Assembly: GCF_008635795.1 (NCBI RefSeq)
Contig: NZ_VWRQ01000013.1
Coordinates: 124,001 to 188,000 of the forward strand
Direction of reading: 5' to 3'
Length of the DNA: 64,000 bases
From: Paenibacillus tepidiphilus
GTDB taxonomy: Bacteria; Bacillota; Bacilli; Paenibacillales; Paenibacillaceae
Shown: positions 50,334 through 59,700 of the stretch, one piece after another
Numbering within the stretch: the first letter of the stretch is position 1
Layout of the letters: each line of letters starts with the position of its first letter
Notes under the pieces: generated by a model
Told to the model about the DNA's origin: nothing
The model's database searches: none
Seen by the model: the letters and a program-made list of their open reading frames with translations, nothing else
Made by a program: the position numbers and the translations under genes

Positions 50334-52667
50334 ATGCCGCAACTCGTAGTGAAACCCGACAACCGCCAGCTGGCTTTTGATGTTATGCGCCTCTCTGTTT
50401 ATGCCGACCGTATCCTGAATGGCCTGGAACAGCTGAACAAGGAAGCCCTGCTGCGCGGGGTGAATACCAAGCTGCGCCGCAACGAAGTGAGCGGGGAGGA
50501 AATCAGCAACGCTTTTACCATGAGCGCTCTGGAGCTGGTCAGCAAGGAAGAACCGGACTGGAAATTTGCCGCTGCCCGCTCTCTCCTGACCTCCCTGTAC
50601 AAAAAAGCCGCCGTCAACCGCCGCTACAAAGCGTACCCGGACGAGCCGTACGGCGAGCTGTATCCGCTGATCTCCGAAATGGTCAAGAAGGGCATCTACC
50701 GTGAAGAGCTGCTGACCCATTACACCAAAGAGCAAATCGCCGAGCTCGGCGCCTGCATTGACCCTACCCGCGACCTGCTGTTCGATTATATCGGTCTGCT
50801 CACCCTGTCCGACCGTTATCTGGCCCACGACTTCGACGGGCGCGTAATGGAACTGCCGCAGGAGCGTTATATGATCATCGCTATGTTCCTCATGCATACG
50901 GAGCCGGAAGAGAAGCGCATGGAACTCGTCAAAGAAGCTTACTGGGCGATGAGCAACATCTACATGACCGCAGCTACACCAACCATGTCCAACGCCGGTA
51001 AAAAAGTGGCCGGCCAGCTCTCCAGCTGCTTCATCGACACCGTCGACGACTCGCTGGAAGGTATCTTTGACTCCAACACCGATGTAGCCCGGCTCAGCAA
51101 AATGGGCGGCGGTATCGGCGTCTACCTGGGCAAGGTGCGGGCCCGCGGCTCCGACATCCGCGGCCACAAGAACACCAGCTCCGGCGTCATCCCCTGGATC
51201 CGCCAGTTGAACAATACCGCTGTCAGCGTAGACCAGCTTGGCACACGCAAGGGCGCGGTGGCCGTCTATCTCGACGTGTTCCACAAGGACATTCTCGCCT
51301 TCCTCGACCTGAAGCTGAACAACGGCGACGAGCGGATGCGTGCGCATGACGTGTTCCACGGCGTCTGCCTGCCCGACCTGTTCATGGAGGCGGTGGAAGC
51401 CCGCGGTTCCTGGAACCTGTTCTGCCCGCATGAAGTGAAGAAGGTCATGGGCTGGAAGGACAAGAACGGCCGCGCGCTTGGCCTGGAAGATTTCTATGAC
51501 GAGGAATTCGGCCTGGGCTCGTTCCGCGATAAATACGTCGAGGCTTCGGCCAATCCGGACCTCTCGCGCATTACCGTTCCGGCCATCGACATTATGAAGC
51601 GGATTATGAAGTCCCAACTGGAGACGGGCACACCCTACATGTTCTACCGTGACACAGTCAACCGTACGAATCCTAACCGGCATCAAGGCATGGTGTTCTC
51701 GTCCAATCTCTGCACGGAGATTATGCAGAACCAATCGGCGACGGTCGTTGAGCAGGAAGAGCTGGTGACTAAGGACGGCCAGACCCGGATTGTGATCTCG
51801 AAGATCCCCGGCGACTTTGTTGTCTGCAACCTGAACTCCATCCATCTGGCCCGTGCCGTACCGGCAGGAGTGCTGGAGCGCCTGGTTCCGATTCAGGTAC
51901 GCATGCTCGACAATGTCATCGACATTAACAATATCGAAGTGCTGCAGGCACAGTACACGAACAGCCAATACCGCGCCGTCGGTCTCGGTACGTTCGGGCT
52001 CCATCACCTGCTGGCGCTGGAGGGCATCCGCTGGGAGTCCGACGAAGCTGTAGCGTACAATGATCACCTGTACGAGCACATCAACTACCTGGTGGTACGC
52101 TCCAGCATGGAGCTGGCCCGCGAGAAGGGCCGCTATCCGAAATTCGCCGGGTCCGACTGGGAGACCGGCGCCTACTTCACCTTGCGCGGCTACACCAGCG
52201 GGGAACGCGAGGGCAAATATGTAACGGCTGAGCAGTGGCGTGAGCTGCAGGCACAGGTGGCAGCGGACGGCGTCCGCAACGCCTGGATGTTCGCCATTGC
52301 GCCGAACGGCTCGACCTCGATCATCGCCGGCTCCACAGCCAGCATCGATCCGCTGTACGAGCTGCTCTCCTACGAGGAGAAGACAACCTACAAGATCGCC
52401 AATCCGGCGCCGGACCTGTCCGAGAAGACGATCTGGTACTACAAGACGGCGTTCATGATTGACCAGAACTGGTCGATCCGCATGGCCTCGGCCCGCCAGC
52501 GTCATGTCGACCAGGGCCAGAGCTTTAACCTGTATGTACGCCCGGATATCAAGGCGACCGAGTTCCTGGAGCTGCACCTGAACGCCTGGAAGGGCGGCCT
52601 GAAATCGACGTATTATGTGCGCAGCCGGGCGCTGACGATTGAGGAGTGCGAGTCTTGCGCGAGCTGA
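50334..52667 (+). CDS. nrdA: Class I ribonucleoside-diphosphate reductase, large subunit
   Basis: A 777-residue catalytic alpha subunit of aerobic dNDP synthesis. An ATP-cone-like N-terminus (VKPDNRQLAFDVMRLSVYADRIL) precedes the barrel with the first redox Cys in GQLSSCFI (about residue 228), the thiyl-radical motif SSNLCTEI (about residue 462), the PxGSTS-like IAPNGSTSIIAGSTASIDP and the C-terminal swinging CESC pair. It is longer than NrdE (about 700). With nrdB it forms the oxygen-dependent counterpart of NrdDG. Confidence 0.93.
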   Translation: MPQLVVKPDNRQLAFDVMRLSVYADRILNGLEQLNKEALLRGVNTKLRRNEVSGEEISNAFTMSALELVSKEEPDWKFAAARSLLTSLYKKAAVNRRYKAYPDEPYGELYPLISEMVKKGIYREELLTHYTKEQIAELGACIDPTRDLLFDYIGLLTLSDRYLAHDFDGRVMELPQERYMIIAMFLMHTEPEEKRMELVKEAYWAMSNIYMTAATPTMSNAGKKVAGQLSSCFIDTVDDSLEGIFDSNTDVARLSKMGGGIGVYLGKVRARGSDIRGHKNTSSGVIPWIRQLNNTAVSVDQLGTRKGAVAVYLDVFHKDILAFLDLKLNNGDERMRAHDVFHGVCLPDLFMEAVEARGSWNLFCPHEVKKVMGWKDKNGRALGLEDFYDEEFGLGSFRDKYVEASANPDLSRITVPAIDIMKRIMKSQLETGTPYMFYRDTVNRTNPNRHQGMVFSSNLCTEIMQNQSATVVEQEELVTKDGQTRIVISKIPGDFVVCNLNSIHLARAVPAGVLERLVPIQVRMLDNVIDINNIEVLQAQYTNSQYRAVGLGTFGLHHLLALEGIRWESDEAVAYNDHLYEHINYLVVRSSMELAREKGRYPKFAGSDWETGAYFTLRGYTSGEREGKYVTAEQWRELQAQVAADGVRNAWMFAIAPNGSTSIIAGSTASIDPLYELLSYEEKTTYKIANPAPDLSEKTIWYYKTAFMIDQNWSIRMASARQRHVDQGQSFNLYVRPDIKATEFLELHLNAWKGGLKSTYYVRSRALTIEECESCAS

Positions 52668-52680
52668 TCCGAGTTCAAAA

Positions 52681-52841
52681 TTGAGTGATATAACCGCCGT
52701 TCCACGCAATGTTTGGACTTCCGGCCGCTGTTATCCTCTGATTTCTTTGATTTACCATTAACACGGTAGAAATCCGAGGATAAAGGCGATCGCTATCGCT
52801 CCTCCAGTTCCAAACTTCCGTTCCACGGCTCCATCACTCAA
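52681..52841. repeat. 161-bp imperfect inverted repeat between nrdA and nrdB
   Basis: TTGAGTGAT at 52681 pairs with ATCACTCAA at 52833-52841. Further pairing blocks are CCGTTCCACG-type segments, GTTTGGA/TCCAAAC and TTATCCTCTGATTTCT with AGAAATCCGAGGATAA around a central AT-rich loop. A GCGATCGCTATCGC motif sits in the right arm. It could be a mobile MITE-like repeat unit or an RNA structure controlling the nrdA:nrdB ratio. Confidence 0.65.
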
Positions 52842-52888
52842 GTCAAAAAACAACAACAGCTTCGCGCAATATATAGGAGGGAAATAGG

Positions 52889-53920
52889 ATGCAACTGCAA
52901 AAGATTTTTAATACGGAAGCACCGAATAGATCTACCCGCATCATTGACGGGGAATGCTCCGGCATTCTGAACTGGAACGATATCCGCATGCCGCACATGT
53001 ACAAGCTGTACAAGGTGCTGCTGCTCAATCACTGGATTGCCGACGAAATCCCGATGTCCAAGGACGCCCAGCAGTTCCCGCTGCTCGAAGCGGAGGAACA
53101 GCGCGTGTTCAAGATCAACATTTCGCTGCTGGCAGTGCTGGACTCCATGCAGACGATGTTCGTGGGCGATGTGAAGCGGTATTTCACCGACTCCTCGCTG
53201 GAGGCGATCTCGGCTATTATCGGGCAGCAGGAAGTGGTGCACAACCAGTCCTACTCTTACGTTCTGTCCTCCATCGTGTCGGAGAGTGAACAGAAGGAGA
53301 TTTTTGAATACTGGAAGCATGACCCTGTGCTGCTGGAGCGCAACCAGTTTATCTCGGCAATCTACCAGGATTTCCGCGATGCGCCGAGCAAGGAGACCTT
53401 CTTCCGCGCACTGGTGGCCGACCTGATTCTGGAGGGGATTTTCTTCTACAGCACCTTCGCCTTCTTCTATAATCTGGCCCGTGACCAGAAAATGATGGCG
53501 ACCAGCCAGATGATCTCCTACATCCAGCGCGATGAGAACCAGCACTGCTATTTCTTCGCCGAAGTGTTCAAGCAGCTGCTGGCCGATTTCCCTGAGCTGA
53601 ACACCAAGGAGAACATGGATTACGTCTACCGCACGATTGACCGCGCTGTTGAACTGGAAACAAACTGGGCGCACTATACCCTGACTGATGTGCAGGGCAT
53701 CGACCTGAATGAGCTGGGCGACTACATCAAATACATCGCCAACAAACGCCTGACGCTGATGGGCCTGGACAAGGCTTACCAGGGTGTCGACGTCAACTGC
53801 ATGCCTTGGATCAAGCCGTTCTCCGATGAAGCGCTGAACGCGACCAAAACGGACTTCTTCGAAGCCAAGTCCCGCAACTACGGCAAGACCAGCGACGACA
53901 ACGGGTTCGACGATTTGTAA
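52889..53920 (+). CDS. nrdB: Class I ribonucleoside-diphosphate reductase, small subunit
   Basis: A 343-residue ferritin-like diiron/dimanganese radical subunit. Metal ligands are visible in EVVH (about residue 115), in LEGIFFYSTF and in RDENQHCYFF, and the radical tyrosine follows EVVHNQSY at the usual spacing, so this is a tyrosyl-radical type and not class Ic. The C-terminal NGFDDL tail should dock to NrdA. AGGAGGG lies upstream of the ATG. It is separated from nrdA by a 221-bp inverted-repeat region. Confidence 0.93.
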   Translation: MQLQKIFNTEAPNRSTRIIDGECSGILNWNDIRMPHMYKLYKVLLLNHWIADEIPMSKDAQQFPLLEAEEQRVFKINISLLAVLDSMQTMFVGDVKRYFTDSSLEAISAIIGQQEVVHNQSYSYVLSSIVSESEQKEIFEYWKHDPVLLERNQFISAIYQDFRDAPSKETFFRALVADLILEGIFFYSTFAFFYNLARDQKMMATSQMISYIQRDENQHCYFFAEVFKQLLADFPELNTKENMDYVYRTIDRAVELETNWAHYTLTDVQGIDLNELGDYIKYIANKRLTLMGLDKAYQGVDVNCMPWIKPFSDEALNATKTDFFEAKSRNYGKTSDDNGFDDL

Positions 53921-53978
53921 TAAAACTTAGGCACCGTTAGACCAAGTTACCGGAGCCGTCTCGTACAGAACACAGTAA

Positions 53979-54020
53979 TAAGCCCCTATACCCGGCACAC
54001 CCGGGACATAGGGGCTTTTA
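53979..54020 (+). terminator. Terminator of the nrd operon
   Basis: AAGCCCCTAT pairs with ATAGGGGCTT, with an inner CCCGG/CCGGG stem, followed by TTTATT. Confidence 0.85.
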
Positions 54021-54101
54021 TTATATACGGCGCCTCCAGCGCTAATTCACAGCACGCACCAGAGGACGTTCGCGATCTCCGGCCACTGCCGATAACTACG
54101 G

Positions 54102-54656
54102 TTACTCCGCCTGCCTCCGCGCCGCCTTCAGCCTGGTCTCTTCCGCCAGTTCGTCCAGCACGGTGTTCAGGCGCAGCTGCAGCTCTTCGGCCAGTTCTAC
54201 CGTACCCTGGTCATTGCGCGTCACCTGGGAATCCACGGCGTAGACGCCGCCCAGAATATGGCGGGCGCCAAGCACGGACAGTACCGGCTTCAGCGCATAG
54301 TCAATCGTCAGCAGATGCGCCAGACTGCCGCCCATGAAGAGCGGGAGGGCGATTTTGCCGGCGAGTCCTTTTTGCGGAATCAGATCGAGAAAGGTCTTCA
54401 GCACCCCGGTGTAAGATGCCTTATAGACGGGGCTTACCACCACAACCGCATCCGCTTCGGCCACCAGCCCATTCGCTTTGACAATATCCTCGCTCTCAAA
54501 CCGGGTATGGATCAGGTCCTCCGCCGGAAGCTCGGCCACATTAATCCGCGCTACCTCCAGACCCTGTTCACTCAGTCTGCTCTCCGCATGTTCAATGACC
54601 GCATTGATCCGCGATACCAGAGAGGGTGTTCCGTTGATTACAACAATCTTAGCCAT
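54102..54656 (-). CDS. ssuE: NADPH-dependent FMN reductase (SsuE-type)
   Basis: A 184-residue flavodoxin-fold reductase giving FMNH2 to a two-component monooxygenase. It has the phosphate-binding INGTPSLVSRINAVIEH start, VVVVSPVYKASYTGVLKTFLDL and the LPLFMGGSLAHLL segment typical of SsuE/MsuE. No sulfonate monooxygenase gene is adjacent. AGGTGAAG precedes the ATG. The last 20 residues are basic and extended. Confidence 0.86.
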   Translation of the reverse strand: MAKIVVINGTPSLVSRINAVIEHAESRLSEQGLEVARINVAELPAEDLIHTRFESEDIVKANGLVAEADAVVVVSPVYKASYTGVLKTFLDLIPQKGLAGKIALPLFMGGSLAHLLTIDYALKPVLSVLGARHILGGVYAVDSQVTRNDQGTVELAEELQLRLNTVLDELAEETRLKAARRQAE

Positions 54657-54774
54657 ATCTTCACCTCATCCGTAAAATATAAAAATATATGTACCCGCCA
54701 CTCCGGGCATGAATACTTTAAATTAGTACTAATCCTACCAAAATCCGCGGACTTCTGTCAAAGCAAGTAAGCTC

Positions 54775-54803
54775 TTGCACCCGGCTGCACGCTGAGCTAT
54801 AAT
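54775..54803 (+). promoter_or_regulatory. Promoter of the T-box-serS transcript
   Basis: TTGCAC and TATAAT are separated by exactly 17 bp, a near-consensus SigA promoter immediately upstream of the T-box leader. Confidence 0.8.
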
Positions 54804-54809
54804 AAACGG

Positions 54810-55038
54810 CAACACTATAGCGCAACCAGGCCAATGAACGGCATCCAACCGTGAGGCGTTTGCGAACGGAGCATCTTCACCAACTGTTGTTCCCTAAGTT
54901 TACCGGGTTTCGCCCGTTACCGCGAAGACCAAAGAGGACCCTCTTCCTATAGCACGGCTATTGCCTGCCTGGATAAGGGTCAACCTGGGTGGCACCGCGA
55001 GCTGACGCTCCTCGTCCCATGGATGAGGGCGTCTTTTT
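54810..55038 (+). ncRNA. T-box leader with terminator, upstream of serS
   Basis: The conserved T-box sequence TGGGTGGCACCGCG lies at 54986-54999. It is followed by the terminator 55004-55038 (GACGC..CCTCGTCC paired with GGATGAGG.CGTC, then T5). Uncharged tRNA should pair with the T-box bulge and prevent termination. The specifier codon is presumed to be serine from the downstream gene; it was not assigned by eye. Confidence 0.92.
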
Positions 55039-55071
55039 GTTTTCATTTCGAACAACAAGGAGGAACGCGGT

Positions 55072-56349
55072 ATGCTGGACATGAATTGGATCAGAGACAA
55101 CCAGGAGCTCGCAAGACAGACGGCAGGTTGGAAAAAGGTGGACTTTCCGCTAGACGATCTGCTGGAATGGGACGACAAGCGGCGCGGGCTGATGAAAGAG
55201 ACGGAGCAGCTCCGGGCGGAGCGCAATCAGCAGACCAAGGAAGTGGAGCGCTTGATGCGCGCGGGTGAAGCTGATGCCGCCGAAGTTGTGAAACAGCAGG
55301 TGCGGGAGATTGGCGACACGCTGGCCGAGCTGGAAGCAGCACTGACAGAGGCCGGTCAGCGCTGCGCGGAGCTGCACCTGCTTGCGCCGAACCCGATCTC
55401 GGCCGACACGCCGATCGGTAAGGACGACAGCGAGAATGTGGAGCTCCGCCGGGTCGGCGCGCTGCCCGAATTCACCTTCGCCCCGCGCGATCATGTGGAG
55501 CTCGGCGAGCTGCACGGGATCATCGACATCCCGCGCGGCGTCAAAGCCGGCGGCCCGCGCAGCTATGTGCTGAAGGGCGCCGGGGTCCTGCTGCATCTGG
55601 CCGTGCAGCGGCTGGCCCTCGATGTGCTGGCTGCACGCGGCTTCACGGCGATGGACGTGCCGGTCATCGTGCGGCCGGAAGCGTTGACCCGCACCGGCTT
55701 CTTCCCCGCCGGCAAGGACCAGACGTATGAGCTGAGCGGCGAGAACCGCTGGCTGGCCGGAACGTCGGAGGTGTCGCTGGTCTCGCTGTACAGCGACGAG
55801 GTTCTGGAGCTGGACGCGCCGCTGCGGCTGGCCGGCATCTCGGCCTGCTTCCGCAGCGAGGTCGGCTCGGCGGGACGCGATGTGCGCGGCCTGTACCGGG
55901 TGCACCAGTTCGCGAAGGTCGAACAGGTCATCATCTGCCGCAATGATCCGGCTTACTCGGAGCAGATGCTGCAGGAGATTCTGGCCAACGCGGAGCATAT
56001 CCTTCAGTTGCTGGAGCTGCCCTACCGCGTTGTGGCGGTCTGCAGCGGCGACATGTCGCTCAAGACACACAAGCAGTATGACATCGAGACCTGGATGCCC
56101 GGCCGCGATGCCTTTGGAGAGACCCATTCGGCCTCGAATCTGCTGGACTTCCAGGCCCGGCGGTCGAACATCCGCTACCGCGATGAAGACGGACGCCTCC
56201 GGTACGCCCATACCCTCAACAATACCGCTGTGGCCACGCCGCGGATTCTCATCCCGCTGCTGGAGAACCATCAGCGGGAAGACGGCACCATATATATCCC
56301 GCAGGCGCTGCGGCCTTATATGGGCGGTCAGGAATATCTTACGCTGTAG
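55072..56349 (+). CDS. serS: Serine--tRNA ligase
   Basis: A 425-residue class II aminoacyl-tRNA synthetase. The N-terminal antiparallel coiled-coil arm covers residues about 30-100. Motif 2 is FRSEVGSAGRDVRGLYRVHQF (about residue 263), the TGTSE-like serine loop is LAGTSEVSL and motif 3 lies in the NTAVATPRILIPLLE segment near residue 385. Length equals B. subtilis SerS. AAGGAGG precedes the ATG. The very GC-rich codon use and isolated position would also suit a second serS copy; the rest of the genome would tell. Confidence 0.93.
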   Translation: MLDMNWIRDNQELARQTAGWKKVDFPLDDLLEWDDKRRGLMKETEQLRAERNQQTKEVERLMRAGEADAAEVVKQQVREIGDTLAELEAALTEAGQRCAELHLLAPNPISADTPIGKDDSENVELRRVGALPEFTFAPRDHVELGELHGIIDIPRGVKAGGPRSYVLKGAGVLLHLAVQRLALDVLAARGFTAMDVPVIVRPEALTRTGFFPAGKDQTYELSGENRWLAGTSEVSLVSLYSDEVLELDAPLRLAGISACFRSEVGSAGRDVRGLYRVHQFAKVEQVIICRNDPAYSEQMLQEILANAEHILQLLELPYRVVAVCSGDMSLKTHKQYDIETWMPGRDAFGETHSASNLLDFQARRSNIRYRDEDGRLRYAHTLNNTAVATPRILIPLLENHQREDGTIYIPQALRPYMGGQEYLTL

Positions 56350-56378
56350 AAGAATTTCAGAGAACTCACATCTGTATC

Positions 56379-56409
56379 AGCCCTTGACCGTTTTGGCCAA
56401 GGGCTTTTC
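56379..56409 (+). terminator. Terminator of serS
   Basis: AGCCCTTG pairs with CAAGGGCT, with inner ACC/GGC pairing, followed by TTTTCG. Confidence 0.7.
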
Positions 56410-56482
56410 GTTGCGGAAAATGATCTTTAACCTCACATGATTCACGCGACCTTCGGGAAAAACGCCTTTTTTTTGCGTATTT

Positions 56483-56521
56483 TTAACACTAAAATAACAT
56501 GCACATTACATACACTTTAAC
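56483..56521 (+). promoter_or_regulatory. PhoP-box-like array of four 11-bp direct repeats
   Basis: TTAACA-N5-ATAACA-N5-ATTACA-N5-TTTAAC starts at 56483, 56494, 56505 and 56516. This fits the Bacillus PhoP box (TT[ACT]A[CT]A repeats with about 5-bp spacers, four repeats binding two dimers). It lies 234-272 bp upstream of the chosen start of the nuclease/5'-nucleotidase gene. The remainder of 56350-56754 is AT-rich with no gene. Confidence 0.65.
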
Positions 56522-56754
56522 TACTAAATCCAGCAAATTATTCATTAGTTCACGATTCAGCACTACTCTATTGTTTTCATCGAGAAAAAAATCATAGATT
56601 TTTGTGCCCACCAACAAAATTTCCAGTAAATCCATGTTTTTTAAGCTAGGCTTAATATATATTTAATGATAGACAACCTGTCATTTAACGTTGAGATGCT
56701 AGAATGAAGCGGGTTGATTATCACTGTAAGTACGAGAGGAGAAGATTTGAACCC

Positions 56755-59700
56755 ATGAATATTTCGTCCAGGCGGAAAAAAGGCTGGTCCGTGGCGCTTT
56801 CCGCACTGCTAATCGCCGGCATTGCCCTCCCCGCACCGCAGACGGCGTCTGCAGCCCCCGATTACTCCAATATCATCATCTCTCAGGTATACGGTGGGGG
56901 CGGCAACTCCGGCGCCCTGTACAAGAACGATTTTATTGAATTGTATAATCCGACTGATTCTCCGGTAGATTTGAGCGGTTGGAAAGTAAGATATGCAGGT
57001 GCAACCACTTCATTCTCGGATGACGACAAGTATGTTACCTCACTGTCCGGAACCATTCCTGCCGGTGACTACTATTTGATTCAAGAGGCAGCCGGCACCG
57101 GCGGAACTGTGAATTTACCGGTTCCCAACGAAGTAGGCAGCATTGCTATGGGTGGACCTAACGGAAAAGTTGAATTGTTAAATACCTCAGGCACAAGAAT
57201 AGACCTGGTCGGCTATGGCTCAGCTAATGAGTACGAAGGAAAAGGCATCGCTGCCCCTGAAGGTGCGGCTCCTGTACTCAGCAACACCACTGCAGCCATC
57301 CGCAAAGCTTCTGATCTGCTTCCTGCCGGCAACCGCGGACTGGATACGGACAGCAATATCGCCGATTTCACCGCCGGTACGCCGGACCCGCGCTCTTCCG
57401 GTGTAGACAACACTGTCGCTCCTGCGGTCAAAGCATCCATTGCCACCGGTTCAACTGTACCTAAAGGCTCGGCACTCGCCCTTTCCACCGGAAGTGTAAC
57501 GGCCAGCGTTTACTACAGCGTCTACATAGACGGCAGCGGCACGGCTGTTGAGGATTTTGCCTGGTATCAGGCCCCTCTCGTGCTTGAAGCCGACAGTGTG
57601 GCGATTAAAGCCTTTTCCAAGGAAGAAGGCAAGACTGACAGCTCCATCGCCCAGTTCAGCTACACTACACAGCAGGCGCTTACCGGCCTGACGATTCCGC
57701 AAATTCAGGGAACGGCCCACTCTTCGACCTATGCAGATCAGCTGGTCCAGGGTATTCAAGGGATCGTTACCTACAAGAACGGAAGCACCTTCTACATTCA
57801 GACCGCAACACCCGACAGCGATCCGCGCACCTCGGAAGCCATCATGGTATACCTTCCAGGCAATAGCGTAGCTGTCGGCGATGCTGTACAAGTGGACGGA
57901 CGCGTCAAAGAGTACAAGGAATCCGGCTATGCCGACGCCGTCGATCTGCTCACGACCGAAATCGTGGCTGTACAGGCGGTAACGCTGTCCAAGGGCAATG
58001 CGCTCCCCGCCCCTACCATCATTGGCACCGGCGGCCGCACCATCCCTACTGCTACAATCTCTGCCGGGTTGACCAAAGCTCTCGAACCCGCCAAATACGC
58101 GCTGGATTTCTATGAAAGTCTGGAAGGCATGCGCGTGCAGCTCAATACTCCAAAGATAATTGGACCTTATAATAAATATGAAATTCCGGTCACCGTAAAC
58201 AACGGAACCAGCACTACAGAGGTTAGCTCTCCGGCGGGAGGCCTGGTTCTTACCGGCGCCGACTTCAATCCGCAGCGGATTCTGATCGCCAAGGCACCAA
58301 GTACTCCGGTCAAGACGGGCCAAGTCTTCACCGGCAACATTACCGGTATTCTCGGCTATGACTACGGTAATTACAAGGTTCGTCCGGATGCAGCTCTTCC
58401 GGAGGTCAGCGCAGGAACCTCCATCGTGCGGGAAACTACGAGCCTGAAGCCGGAAGCGGACAAGCTGACCATCGCTTCATTTAATGTAGAGAATTTCTCC
58501 AAGACTTCCGGAGCCAGAATTGACAATATAGCCAAAGCCATCGTGAGCAACCTGCAGACACCGGATATTGTCGGACTGCTGGAGGTTCAGGACAACAGCG
58601 GCGGCACGGACAACGGCATCGTCGATGCCAAAGAGAGCTACACGGCCTTGATTGACGCCATCGCCAAGGCGGGCGGACCTGTGTATGCCTACACCGACAT
58701 TTCACCGGAAAATAATAAGGACGGCGGCGCCACTGGCGGCAACATCCGTGCCGGCTTCATTTACAACACAGCACGGGTATCACTGGTTCCAGGTACTGCT
58801 GGCGACGCCACCACTGCCGTAACCTACACCAAGGATGGCGGACTCAGTCTGAATCCGGGCCGGATCGACCCGGGCAACGCGGCTTTCAGCGAATCGCGCA
58901 AGCCGCTGGCGGCTGAATTTATGTTTAACGATGAGAAGGTCATGGTCATCGCCAACCACTTCAACTCCAAGACCGGCGACTCAGGGCTGTACGGCGGCAT
59001 CCAGCCTCCGGTAAGAAACAGCGAGACGCAGCGTGCGGAAATCGCCAAGGTTGTTAACGGTTTTGTGAGTGATGTGCTGACAAAGAACCCTGAAGCCAAC
59101 ATCGTAGTGCTGGGCGATCTCAACGACTTCCAGTTCTCGAACACGCTCAAGGTGCTCAAGGGCAGCGCACTGACCAATCTGATCGACACCCTGCCTCTGG
59201 GCGAACGTTATTCCTACGTCTATGAAGGCAACTCGCAAACGCTTGACCATATGCTGGTCAACAACGCACTGGCCAGCCAGTCCAAGCTGGATATTGTCCA
59301 CATTAACGCCGACTTCATGGAAGAGGACGGACGCGTCAGCGACCATGATCCGCTTTTGACCCAGATTGATTTCGGTACGGACAACTTTAACCTGCGGGTA
59401 TTGCACACCAACGATACGCATGCCCATCTGGAAAATATCACGAAGCGCACCTCTGCCATCAGCAGCGAGCGCACAGGCAACACGATACTGCTCGACGCCG
59501 GGGATGTATTCTCGGGAACGCTGTATTTCAACCAGTTCAAGGGTCAAGCTGACCTTGAGTTTATGAACCTGATCGGTTATGACGCCATGACCTTCGGCAA
59601 CCACGAGTTCGATATGAACAAAGAGCAGCCGGAAGTGCTCAAGGATTTCATCACCGCTGCACAATTCCCGTTCATCAGCTCAAACATTGACTTCACTACC

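Noticed and set aside
50283..52709. 808-codon leftward frame opposite nrdA
   Set aside because: Antisense shadow; nrdA has all family motifs and an SD.
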